From NCBI RefSeq assembly GCF_039929605.1, contig NZ_JBDSQX010000101.1:1-64000 (forward strand): a DNA stretch of 64,000 bases, in the 5' to 3' direction. Positions 49,701 through 56,385 of the stretch are shown here, piece after piece. Made by a program: the position numbers and the translations under genes. The notes beneath the pieces are model-generated. The model did no database searches and was not told where the DNA came from. It saw nothing but the letters and a program-made list of their open reading frames with translations. The stretch's first letter is position 1; each line of letters starts with the position of its first letter. Source of the stretch: Pelomonas sp039929605. Its GTDB lineage: Bacteria; Pseudomonadota; Gammaproteobacteria; Burkholderiales; Burkholderiaceae_C.

Positions 49701-50830
49701 GCCGGCGTCCATTCGGCGTCGATGAGATAGCGCGTCTTGCGCGTGACGCGTCGCACTGGGTGGTCGCCGGTCAGGCGCAGCTCATGGCCCTCGCGGGTGC
49801 TCAAGCGCAGCACGGGCTTGACGCCAGTGGCGAAAAAGCCAGCCGACTCGGTGACATAGGCCTTGCCGTCGACGATGGCGTGGAAGGGCTGGCCGATCAG
49901 ATCGCGCACTTGGCGCGGGCCATCGCCCGTCATCGTCCAGGTGTCAGCGGTCACGCACGGATTCGTCGCCGCAATCGTCTCGCAGTAATGCAAGTTGTTG
50001 TCGGCATTGATGCGGTCCAGAAACAGCACACCCGGCTCAGCGTGGTCGTAGGTGGAGCGCATGACCTGGTCCCACAGCGCGCGGGCCTGCACCTTGCGGT
50101 AGACCCACTGCCCATCGCCGCGCTGGTAGGCGCCGGCTTCGATCTGGCCGGCGCTGGGCTGGGCCTTGTGTGCGAGTTCGACGGCGCCGTCGGCCTGCAC
50201 GGCTTCCATGAAGGCGTCGGTCACGCCGACGGAGATGTTGAAGTTGCGCAGGTCGCCCTGGTCCTTGGCGTGGATGAAGGCTTCGATGTCGGGGTGGTCG
50301 CAGCGCAGCACGCCCATCTGCGCGCCACGGCGGCTGCCGGCGCTTTCCACTGTCTCGCAGCTGCGGTCGAAGACGCGCATATAGCTGATGGGGCCGGAGG
50401 CATGGCTGCGCGTGGAGCCGACCCAGGCACCCATCGGCCGGATGCGGCTGAAGTCGTAGCCGACGCCGCCACCACGGCGCATGGTTTCGGCCGCTTCGGT
50501 CAGCGCGGTGTAGATGCCGGGCACGCCGTCTTCGGTCGTGGCGATGGAGTCGCCCACGGGCTGCACGAAGCAGTTGATGAGGGTGGCCGACAGCTCGGTG
50601 CCGGCGGCGGACATGATGCGGCCGGCCGGCACGAAGCCGCGTTGCTGCACGTCCAGGAAGGCCGCCTCCCAGCGGGCGCGGTCGGCCGGTTTCTCGGCCT
50701 GGGCCAAGGCAACGGCGACGCGTTCGCGCAGCTCGTCGGGCGTCTGCTCGCCGCCCTTGGCGTATTTCTCGATGAGGACTTCGCTGGAAATGTCCTGCAC
50801 GGGCAGGTCGGTGGTGGAGCTCACGATCAC
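46775..50830 (-). CDS. nrdJ: Adenosylcobalamin-dependent ribonucleotide reductase with in-frame intein
   Basis: This 1351-residue precursor is a class II ribonucleotide reductase, making deoxyribonucleotides with vitamin B12. Host segments include AGRIMSAAGTELSATLINCFV, GGGVGYDFSRIRP, and after the intein CAEQPLPPYGCCCLGS, GFTGLGDALVMLNLRYD and a C-terminal Cys-rich tail (CPECGN then CDFCTACGYVGQCG) that shuttles electrons or binds zinc. An intein occupies residues 292-671; spliced, the enzyme is 971 residues. The intein lies immediately before the Cys of the catalytic Asn-Pro-Cys-x-Glu motif, so activity depends on splicing. The start is GTG at 50830; the RBS is weak. A LexA-like box lies upstream. 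Confidence 0.95.
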   Translation of the reverse strand: MIVSSTTDLPVQDISSEVLIEKYAKGGEQTPDELRERVAVALAQAEKPADRARWEAAFLDVQQRGFVPAGRIMSAAGTELSATLINCFVQPVGDSIATTEDGVPGIYTALTEAAETMRRGGGVGYDFSRIRPMGAWVGSTRSHASGPISYMRVFDRSCETVESAGSRRGAQMGVLRCDHPDIEAFIHAKDQGDLRNFNISVGVTDAFMEAVQADGAVELAHKAQPSAGQIEAGAYQRGDGQWVYRKVQARALWDQVMRSTYDHAEPGVLFLDRINADNNLHYCETIAATNPCVTADTWTMTGDGPRQVRDLIGQPFHAIVDGKAYVTESAGFFATGVKPVLRLSTREGHELRLTGDHPVRRVTRKTRYLIDAEWTPAADVRPGDELMLHDHRALQGWDGPRSEAEGYLLGLLIGDGTLKADKAVLSVWAPELKAVGSDVSHRPASVDSVMRAAETAMKATIASRADFKGWQCPIAGRGEFRLASTGLRDLAGTLGATPGNKRITPAMEATSSDFHRGLLRGLFDADGSVQGAQDKGVSVRLTQVDSAQLQAVQRMLARLGIASTIYRDRHPAGMQRMPDGRGGARDYARRAVHELVISGDNLRRYAELVGFEDSAKQSRLDELLGAYRRELNRERFTATVETIEPDGVEAVYDVTVEHVHAFDANGLYVHNCAEQPLPPYGCCCLGSIDLTRFVSDPFSARPVFNEAGFADVVAVATRMLDNVLDVTPWPLPAQRQEAANKRRVGLGFTGLGDALVMLNLRYDTQAARDMASRISEVMRDASYAASSDLAVERGSFPLFNADLYLSGGSFASRLPQGLKDKIRAQGLRNSHLLSIAPTGTISLAFADNASNGIEPAFSWTYTRKKRLGQAEGGGFKEYAVEDHAWRLYRHLFGADAPLSDAFVTALELSAADHASMVAAVAPYIDTSISKTVNVPADYPYEDFQNLYIQAWQTKLKGLATYRPNSVLGSVLSVTPEVKQPEPLRADVDGANQRLRVERLPNAVVASLRWPSRPDMPGGNPAWSYLIQHPHGDFALFIGELPLDGPDGGLFGRNLPFEVWVNGAEQPRGLSALAKTLSMDLRTNDAAWLRLKLDALATVAEERAFEMPMPPSGEQRLFPGVVAATAAVIRWRCEQLGALQEGGPTPVVDAMFSRNEPRTGTSGTLAWAVDVDNPATNEQFTLTLKEVVLPTPDGGSVTRPCAMGFSGNYPKALDGLARLLSLDMRVMDPGWIAMKLRKLLNVGEPLGHFMAPVPSLSGADAKARRQQVWPSTVAYVARLVIHRYAMLGILDEAGQPLTDMGLLQTPAPKLAAAAGTLQVQPGKPCPECGNATMIHKDGCDFCTACGYVGQCG
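48818..49957 (-). mobile_element. LAGLIDADG intein in NrdJ
   Basis: The intein encodes 380 residues inside nrdJ. Block A begins with the nucleophile Cys (CVTADTWTMTGDG). Block B is GHELRLTGDHPVRRVT with TGDH. Two LAGLIDADG-type helices are LLGLLIGDGTLK (near precursor residue 411) and LLRGLFDADGSVQ (near 521), with the catalytic aspartates present, so homing activity may be intact. Block F is VYDVTVEHVHAFDANGLYVH and block G ends His-Asn, followed by extein Cys672. Residues needed for splicing all appear present. Related RIR1 inteins use the same catalytic-site insertion position. Confidence 0.95.
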
Positions 50831-50839
50831 CTCGCAATG

Positions 50840-50855
50840 CTGTATGGAAATACAG
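50840..50855 (-). promoter_or_regulatory. LexA-like SOS box upstream of nrdJ
   Basis: CTGTATGGAAATACAG matches the CTGT-N8-ACAG LexA consensus of beta- and gammaproteobacteria with perfect 6-base arms. It sits 9 bases before the nrdJ start, overlapping the likely promoter or leader. DNA-damage induction of ribonucleotide reductase is known in other bacteria. LexA binding here is inferred. Confidence 0.6.
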
Positions 50856-50885
50856 TCTACGCCCGGCGGAGCAGGCGCTTAGCGT

Positions 50886-51455
50886 TCAAAACGGATTGAT
50901 GCTTTTCTGACGCCGGTAGTGCACGTAGCCGACGCTGGCCCCTGCGCGCAACCCCACGCCCAGACGGATGGGCGCCAGCGTGATGCCGTTGAGGCGTTGG
51001 TAGTTGATGCCCGCGCCGCTGATGTAGTAGAGGCTGCCGTCCACACCGGGGAAGCGCTGGTAGATGGCGCTCGCCTTGGGCAGCTTGTAGACCAGCGTGA
51101 AGACCTTGGAGGCGTTGGCGCCCAGGTCGAAGCCGATGGACGGCCCGGCCCAATAAACCCGGGAGGCGCCGCCGCCCTTCATCAACAGTTCCCCGTCGCC
51201 ATAGCGCAGGCCCACCGTGATGGCAGCGCTGGCCTCCTCGCCCTTGATGTAGGCATTGGGGCGCCCCTGCTCCTTGAAGGCCTTCTCGATGACCTTGGCC
51301 AGGCCCTCGGTGGTCGAGCCGAAGAAATCGGTGGCGGCCTTGACGATGGAGTCCTCGTCGTAGGTGCTGTCCTTGTCGTCCGCAGCCAGCGCGGGCAGGG
51401 CCGAGGCGGTGGCCAGGGCGGCGAGGTGTTGCAGGTGCTGGCGACGGTCGAACAT
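50886..51455 (-). CDS. DUF1134 (EipA-like) protein with signal peptide
   Basis: This 189-residue protein has a signal region (LAALATASALPALAADD) and the DUF1134 core, including ITVGLRYGDGELLMKGGG, VYWAGPSIGFDLGANASKVF and the ending SVGYVHYRRQKSINPF. In Brucella the relative EipA is periplasmic and supports envelope integrity; the same role here is an inference. The ATG at 51455 has AGAGGAAG upstream. It lies directly upstream of nrdJ on the same strand, 55 bases away, but the LexA-like box between them suggests separate control. Confidence 0.8.
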   Translation of the reverse strand: MFDRRQHLQHLAALATASALPALAADDKDSTYDEDSIVKAATDFFGSTTEGLAKVIEKAFKEQGRPNAYIKGEEASAAITVGLRYGDGELLMKGGGASRVYWAGPSIGFDLGANASKVFTLVYKLPKASAIYQRFPGVDGSLYYISGAGINYQRLNGITLAPIRLGVGLRAGASVGYVHYRRQKSINPF

Positions 51456-51547
51456 GGGGCTTCCTCTGAGATTCTCGGAAAGGGCCAGCATAGCCGCGTG
51501 AACTTTGGCCTGTCGCTGCCTATACAGACGGCCTAGACTCAGCGCCC

Positions 51548-51982
51548 ATGTCGTCCAACCCCGACCTCCAACGCCTGTCAGCCGCGCTCGAATACGTCGA
51601 CCTTGCCGCCGGTCTCTATCTGGCGGGCGGGGCCGACCAGGCCGCGCATTTGCTGGCGGCCGCGGCCGAGCAGCAACTGGGCGACCTCGTGCGCCTCATC
51701 GACGCGCCGAGCGCGACGATGGACACGCGTGAGCTGCTGGCGCGCATCGCCCGCGCGCATCGGCCGGCCGTCGTCGCGCCGCGCCAGGCGCAGACACGCG
51801 ACTGGGAAGCCGACCCCGCACCGGCCGACGCGACCCGCGAGGAGATCGTGGCCTATCTGCGCGCCGCCTGGTTCATGCTCGAAGCCATGGGCCTGGCCTC
51901 GCTGGCGCCCGAGCGGCTGCAGCAGGCCGTCGAGCACAGCACCGTGTTCGGTTCCGCAGGCGCGCTGGAACCCTTCGTCTAG
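51548..51982 (+). CDS. Hypothetical helical protein
   Basis: This 144-residue protein begins MSSNPDLQRLSAALEYVDLA and is nearly all helical, with GGADQAAHLLAAAAEQQLGD and TREEIVAYLRAAWFMLEAMG. No family is recognised. It has no membrane segment. It precedes the PilZ-like gene by 17 bases on the same strand, and the two are probably co-transcribed. Confidence 0.6.
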   Translation: MSSNPDLQRLSAALEYVDLAAGLYLAGGADQAAHLLAAAAEQQLGDLVRLIDAPSATMDTRELLARIARAHRPAVVAPRQAQTRDWEADPAPADATREEIVAYLRAAWFMLEAMGLASLAPERLQQAVEHSTVFGSAGALEPFV

Positions 51983-51999
51983 GGCCACTGGAGAGCATC

Positions 52000-52392
52000 A
52001 TCACCACCGAACGCCGTCAATTCACCCGCATCGCCTTTGCTGCCGGCGCCGAGCTGATCACCACGCAGGCGCAGCTGCGCTGCCAGGTCATCGACATCTC
52101 GCTCAAGGGCGTGCTGCTGCAGCTGCCCGATGGCGCGGCGCCGCAGGCGGGCATGCCCTGCCTCGTCAAGCTGCCCCTGGGAACAGGTGCTGGCGATGAA
52201 GGGGCCGAAACCGTCATCGCGATGGCCGGCGAGCTCGCGCATGTCGAAGGCCGTCACGCCGGCGTGATCTGCCGCAGCATCGACCTCGAATCCATCACCC
52301 ATCTGCGCCGCCTCATCGAGGTCAACCTCGGCGACCCGAGCGCGTCGGAGCGGGAACTCAAGGCGCTGATTGCCGGAGCCGGCTCGCTCTGA
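52000..52392 (+). CDS. PilZ-domain protein with no canonical start codon
   Basis: The reading frame gives a clear PilZ domain, the cyclic di-GMP binding module: TERRQFTRIAF (RxxxR motif), then CQVIDISLKGVLLQLP (DxSxxG motif) and HVEGRHAGVICRSID. The frame has no ATG, GTG or TTG at the proper N-terminus; the first is a GTG at 52111, inside the domain and after the RxxxR motif. GGAGAG at 51990-51995 points to initiation at ATC 51997 or 52000, or CTG 51988. PilZ relatives usually begin just before TERRQF, so an ATG-to-ATC change is likely. The 130-residue length assumes position 52000. Confidence 0.7.
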   Translation: MTTERRQFTRIAFAAGAELITTQAQLRCQVIDISLKGVLLQLPDGAAPQAGMPCLVKLPLGTGAGDEGAETVIAMAGELAHVEGRHAGVICRSIDLESITHLRRLIEVNLGDPSASERELKALIAGAGSL

Positions 52393-52447
52393 GCCCACTT
52401 CGTCGCATCCCTGCCTCGCCCCCGGCCGGCCGCCGAGAATTGCCGGC

Positions 52448-53545
52448 ATGGAGGACCTGACCCCGCTGCAAGCCTTTCGCCGCGTCTGCAATCTGCGCAT
52501 GCTGGCGGGCGTCTATTACTTCTGCGCGCTGTACGCCATTTCGCGTTCCCTGACCTGGTTCGACAACGAAGGTGCCGCGAACCTGCTCGATTCGCTGTTC
52601 GACCTGGTGCGCTTCAGCCGCCAGTGCCTGCTGACCGGGCTGTCGCTGCTGCTGATGGTGGCCCTGGCCGAGGCGCTGCTGGCCGGGCGGCGCTGGCCGC
52701 TGCCGCCCAAGCTGGCCGTGCAGGCCCTGGCCGTGGGCCTGGGCGCGGCATTGGGCACTGGCTTGCGGTATGCGGTGGCCACGCTCGACGAAACCACGCC
52801 GGCCAATCTCGGCTGGGCCGTCTCGACGATGGCCGTCTGGGCGCTGCTGGGCGGCATGGCCTACGCGCTGCTGCTGGTCGGCCGCGCGCAGCGCCAGGGG
52901 CGCGACCAGCTGGCGCAGCTGTTTCGCGAACGCGAGTCGCTCAAGGCCCAGCAGACCGAGGCCCAGCTGTCGGCGCTGAACGCGCAGATCGAGCCGCACT
53001 TCCTGTTCAACACGCTGGCCAACGTCAAGCGCCTGTACGAGACCCGCCCCGAGCGTGGCCGCGACATGCTGGTGGCCCTCATCGCCTACCTGCGCGCCGC
53101 GCTGCCCGGCATGCGCCGGCATGAGTCCACGCTGGCCGACGAGCTGGAGCTGGTGCGCCACTACCTGGCCATCCTGCAGATGCGCATGGGCGAGCGGTTG
53201 ACCTTCCACATCGCCGTGCCGCCCGAGCTGCTGCAGGCCCGGCTGCCCACGCTGGTGCTGCCGACGCTGGTGGAGAACGCCATCAAGCATGGCCTGTCGC
53301 CGCTGCCCGAAGGCGGGCGCATCGACATTCGTGCCCAGCCCGCAGACGGCGGCGGGCTGACCGTCGAGGTGGCCGACAACGGCCAGGGCTTTGGCGCGGC
53401 CACCGGCGGCGCCGGCGTGGGCCTGGCCAACACGCGGGCCCGGCTGGCCGCCCGTTTCGGCGACGCGGCCGCGCTGGAGCTGGAAGCCGTCCAGCCGCGA
53501 GGCGTGGTGGCCCGCGTTCGCCTGCCCGCCGAGGCTTTTCAATGA
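52448..53545 (+). CDS. LytS-type sensor histidine kinase
   Basis: This 365-residue protein has four to five membrane helices in the first ~150 residues (including LTGLSLLLMVALAEALL and LGWAVSTMAVWALLGGMAYA), a coiled coil, then the His_kinase domain with phospho-acceptor His184 in QIEPHFLFNTLANV, and a HATPase region with VENAIKHG, VADNGQGFG and GVGLANTRARL. All catalytic boxes are present. It should phosphorylate the LytTR regulator encoded at 54751. The ATG at 52448 was chosen; its stop overlaps the next gene by 4 bases (ATGA). Confidence 0.88.
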   Translation: MEDLTPLQAFRRVCNLRMLAGVYYFCALYAISRSLTWFDNEGAANLLDSLFDLVRFSRQCLLTGLSLLLMVALAEALLAGRRWPLPPKLAVQALAVGLGAALGTGLRYAVATLDETTPANLGWAVSTMAVWALLGGMAYALLLVGRAQRQGRDQLAQLFRERESLKAQQTEAQLSALNAQIEPHFLFNTLANVKRLYETRPERGRDMLVALIAYLRAALPGMRRHESTLADELELVRHYLAILQMRMGERLTFHIAVPPELLQARLPTLVLPTLVENAIKHGLSPLPEGGRIDIRAQPADGGGLTVEVADNGQGFGAATGGAGVGLANTRARLAARFGDAAALELEAVQPRGVVARVRLPAEAFQ

Positions 53546-54591
53546 TCGGCCATGTGCTGCGCTCCTGGCGCTCGCTGCGCCTCTACGAGGCCTTGGTCTT
53601 CATCGTTGCGGCGCTGCTGTTCGGCGCCATCGACCTGACCTCGCTGGTGGAGCTCGACGTGGGCGACCGTCTGCCCCAGCTGCTCGGCCGCCACCTGGGC
53701 CTGCCGGTGGTGAGCTGCACGGTACTGCTGCTGTGCTGGCTGCCCGCCGCGCGCAGCAGCCCCATTCACCCGGCTCGGCGCGCGCGCCTCGTCGGTGCCA
53801 CGCTGCTTGGCTCGGCGCTCACCATGGCCATCATCTACCCGCTGGCCGCCGCCCTGCCCTGGCCGTCCATCTGCGACCTGTACGCGGCCAAGCACGGCAA
53901 GACCAGCTGCAATTTCTTCCGCGTCTCGGCCGTCATCGGCGACACGCTGTGGGTCTTCATGCCGGCGCTGATGCTGGTGGGCATGCTCGAGTTCCGCACG
54001 CTGCGCCGCCGCCAGGACCAGGCCGCGCAGGACCTGCTGCGCGAGCACAGCCAGCTGCGCCGCCACGCATTGGGCGCCAGGCTGGCGGCCTTGCAGGCGC
54101 AGATGGACCCTGCCCTGCTGTTCGACGCCCTCGTCTCCGTCGAGCAGGCCTACGCCCGCCAGGACCCGACCGCCAGCGCACGGCTGGAGCGCCTCATCCG
54201 CCACCTGCGCGTGGCCCTGCCGCGGCTGCGCGAATCGGGGGCGACGCTGGGCGGCGAGGCTGAGCTGATCGCCAGCTATCTCGATTTGCTGCGCGACCTG
54301 AATGGTCAGCCGCCCGACTTCAACTGCGAACTCGGGCGCCATGGTGCCACGCCGTTGCCGCCCATGCTGCTGCTGCCGCTGGTGCAGCGCGCGCTGCGCT
54401 TGGGCCACCCTGCGCATTGCTGGCTGAAGGTCGAGGCCGGCGATGGCGTCACGCTGGGCTTCAGCCAGGAAGGCCTGTGCAGCGACGATGCCGACCTCGT
54501 CTCGCTGCGCGAGCGCCTGACCGTGCTGGGCGCGAAGCTCGTCTGCACGAGTGGCCAGGGCCGTACCGAATTCACGCTTCAACTGCCATGA
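53542..54591 (+). CDS. LytS-like pseudokinase
   Basis: The 349-residue protein has the same layout as its upstream neighbour: membrane helices in the first ~150 residues, a coiled coil and a degenerate kinase region. The phospho-acceptor box reads QAQMDPALLFDALVSVEQ, with Ala191 where the His should be. The ATP-binding N-box reads LVQRALRLG instead of VENAIKHG, and no DNGxG box is present. It should therefore neither autophosphorylate nor bind ATP normally, and may dimerise with or modulate the active kinase. Four-base overlap with the kinase gene implies coupled, stoichiometric expression. Confidence 0.85.
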   Translation: MIGHVLRSWRSLRLYEALVFIVAALLFGAIDLTSLVELDVGDRLPQLLGRHLGLPVVSCTVLLLCWLPAARSSPIHPARRARLVGATLLGSALTMAIIYPLAAALPWPSICDLYAAKHGKTSCNFFRVSAVIGDTLWVFMPALMLVGMLEFRTLRRRQDQAAQDLLREHSQLRRHALGARLAALQAQMDPALLFDALVSVEQAYARQDPTASARLERLIRHLRVALPRLRESGATLGGEAELIASYLDLLRDLNGQPPDFNCELGRHGATPLPPMLLLPLVQRALRLGHPAHCWLKVEAGDGVTLGFSQEGLCSDDADLVSLRERLTVLGAKLVCTSGQGRTEFTLQLP

Positions 54592-54666
54592 CAAAGCCCC
54601 CACGTTCACGTTGCTCGCTGCCTTGCAGGCCGCACCGGGTCAGTGACCCGGTTCTTCGCCAGCCAC

Positions 54667-54687
54667 GCAGCGTCCACTGGACGCTGC
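54667..54687. repeat. Perfect palindrome inside the lytS-lytTR operon gap
   Basis: GCAGCGTCCA and TGGACGCTGC flank a single central base, followed by a CCCCCCGAGGGGG word. The same TCCACTGGA-type core occurs at 15678-15704. It lies in the 159-base gap between the pseudokinase and the regulator and could lower downstream expression. Confidence 0.5.
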
Positions 54688-54750
54688 TTGCGCAGGCTCA
54701 GCCCCCCGAGGGGGTGTGTCAGTGGCTTCGGACGGCCGGGCACCACTGAC

Positions 54751-55521
54751 ATGAGCCAGTTCTCTCCCACCGCCGTGGTGGCCGAAGACGAAGCCGCGCT
54801 GCGCGGCGAACTCGTCGAGCAGCTCGACCGGCTATGGCCCGAACTCAGCATCGTCGGCGAGGCGGCCGACGGCCTGGAGGCGCTGCGCCTGCTGGACCAG
54901 CACCAGCCCGACATCCTCTTCCTCGACATCGAGATGCCCGGTGCCACCGGCCTGGACGTGGCGCGCCAGGTGGGCAGCCGCTGCCATGTCGTCTTCGTGA
55001 CTGCGTATGACCAGTACGCTGTCGCCGCCTTCGATCAAGGTGCAGTGGACTACCTGCTCAAGCCGCTGGCTGGCGCGCGGCTGTTCACGGCCATCACGCG
55101 GCTGAAGGCGCGGCTGGGCCAGGGCCAGCCACCGGCGCCGCTGGGGGGCGTGCTGGAGCAGCTCAGCGCCCGCCCTGTGCCCTCGGCGGGGCGCGCGCCG
55201 CTGCGCTGGATCAACGCATCGGTGGGGCAGACGCTGCGCCTCATCACGGTCGACGAGGTGATGTTCTTCCAGAGCGACAACAAGTACACGCGGCTGGCGC
55301 TGAAGGACGGCGAGGCTTTGATCCGCAAGCCGCTGAAGGAGCTCATCGACGAGCTGGACCCGCAGCAGTTCTGGCAGATCCACCGCTCCACGCTGGTCAA
55401 TGTGAACGCGGTGGCGAGTGTGAGCCGGGACTTTCGGGGGCGGATGCAGATCAAGCTGAAGCACGGCAGCGAGATGCTGTTGGTGGCGGAGAGCTGTGCG
55501 CATCTGTTTCGGCAGATGTGA
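54751..55521 (+). CDS. LytTR-family response regulator
   Basis: The 256-residue protein has a receiver domain (VVAEDEAALR, phospho-acceptor Asp59 in ILFLDIEMPGATG, Thr in VFVTAYD, Lys in YLLKPL) and a C-terminal LytTR DNA-binding domain (VDEVMFFQSDNKYTRL, QIHRSTLVNVNAV, GRMQIKLKHGSEMLL). It should regulate transcription with the LytS kinase upstream. The ATG at 54751 starts the conserved region. The last ~85 bases are duplicated downstream at 56153-56237, beyond a palindromic repeat cassette. Confidence 0.9.
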   Translation: MSQFSPTAVVAEDEAALRGELVEQLDRLWPELSIVGEAADGLEALRLLDQHQPDILFLDIEMPGATGLDVARQVGSRCHVVFVTAYDQYAVAAFDQGAVDYLLKPLAGARLFTAITRLKARLGQGQPPAPLGGVLEQLSARPVPSAGRAPLRWINASVGQTLRLITVDEVMFFQSDNKYTRLALKDGEALIRKPLKELIDELDPQQFWQIHRSTLVNVNAVASVSRDFRGRMQIKLKHGSEMLLVAESCAHLFRQM

Positions 55522-55574
55522 AGGGGTTGGGGTTGGGGTTGGTTGCTTTTGCGAAGAGGCGTCTGCTCGCTGCA

Positions 55575-56074
55575 TTGCCGGGAGTCCGCCCCGGCGGGCG
55601 GGTAACTTTCTTCTGCGGGGCCAGAAGAAAGTCACCAAAGAAGAGGCCCTGAATCCGCACGCCAACGGCTTGACGGGCTTGGCACTGGATCGCGCCCACA
55701 TGCGACCCGCTTCGCGCTCGCTGCTGTCCTTGTCACCAGCACCATTCATCGCGCCGTTAGCCCGCTTAACGCGCGGCTGCACGCCGTGCTCACCAGAACA
55801 GCCGAAGACAGCGGCGCTCGGGCGACGCGGCTTTTACATTCCTGGTGAGCCCGGCGTGCAGCTGGCGTTAAGCGGCGTGAAGGGGCGAGGTGTGGCGCCC
55901 TTCACAAGGACAGCAGCGAGAGCGCAGCGGTTCGCTTCGGGGCGCAACCCGGTTCGAGCTTCGCGAGCGCGTCATGCCGCTCGAATGCGGATTGCATTGA
56001 GCGCCTCTCTTTGGTGACTTTGCTCTGGCGCGACAGAGAAAAGTCACCCGCCCGCCGGGGCGGACTCCCGGCAA
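55575..56074. repeat. 500-bp giant imperfect palindrome (repeat cassette)
   Basis: The left end TTGCCGGGAGTCC is mirrored by GGACTCCCGGCAA on the right. The left arm has the ACTTTCTTCTG hairpin (55605-55632), the right arm a decayed version near 56017-56045. Inside lie mirrored AGAGCGCAGCG, GGACAGCAGCGAG, CGCTTAACGC and GTGAGC blocks, as in the cassette at 20301-20933. No supportable gene is present in 55522-56385. Confidence 0.75.
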
Positions 56075-56152
56075 CTCGGCACCGAGTCGAAAGAACAAGC
56101 GCAAAGACACCCCAGGCACTCAAACCCTCAAGCCGCATGCTCCACATGCGCA

Positions 56153-56237
56153 TTCGGGGGCGGATGCAGATCAAGCTGAAGCAGGGCAGCGAGATGCTGA
56201 TGGCGTAGAGCTGCGCGCACTCGATCCGGCAGATTTT
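56153..56237 (+). pseudogene. Duplicated 3' end of the lytTR regulator gene
   Basis: This segment repeats the last ~85 bases of the LytTR gene (55433-55519) exactly 720 bases downstream. The first 47 bases differ at one position; the rest carries several substitutions and a 2-3 base gap. In frame it reads RGRMQIKLKQGSEMLMA and then stops, so it cannot be a complete domain. It lies just beyond the palindromic cassette. Confidence 0.75.
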
Positions 56238-56385
56238 GACGGCAGGCGATGTGGCCCCAGGCATGACTTGGCGCAAGCCCTGGCCTGAGCCCTGGCCTTA
56301 GACTCGATGCGCCATACCGGCAAGGCATGCAGCGGCGCTCGCCGCGAGTGGTCGGCCTGCCCGGATGGGCCCACGATCCCAACCC

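Noticed and set aside
55496..56276. ORFs of 80-170 residues across the second palindrome
   Set aside because: They are the same repeat-derived peptides in different frames, without ribosome-binding sites.
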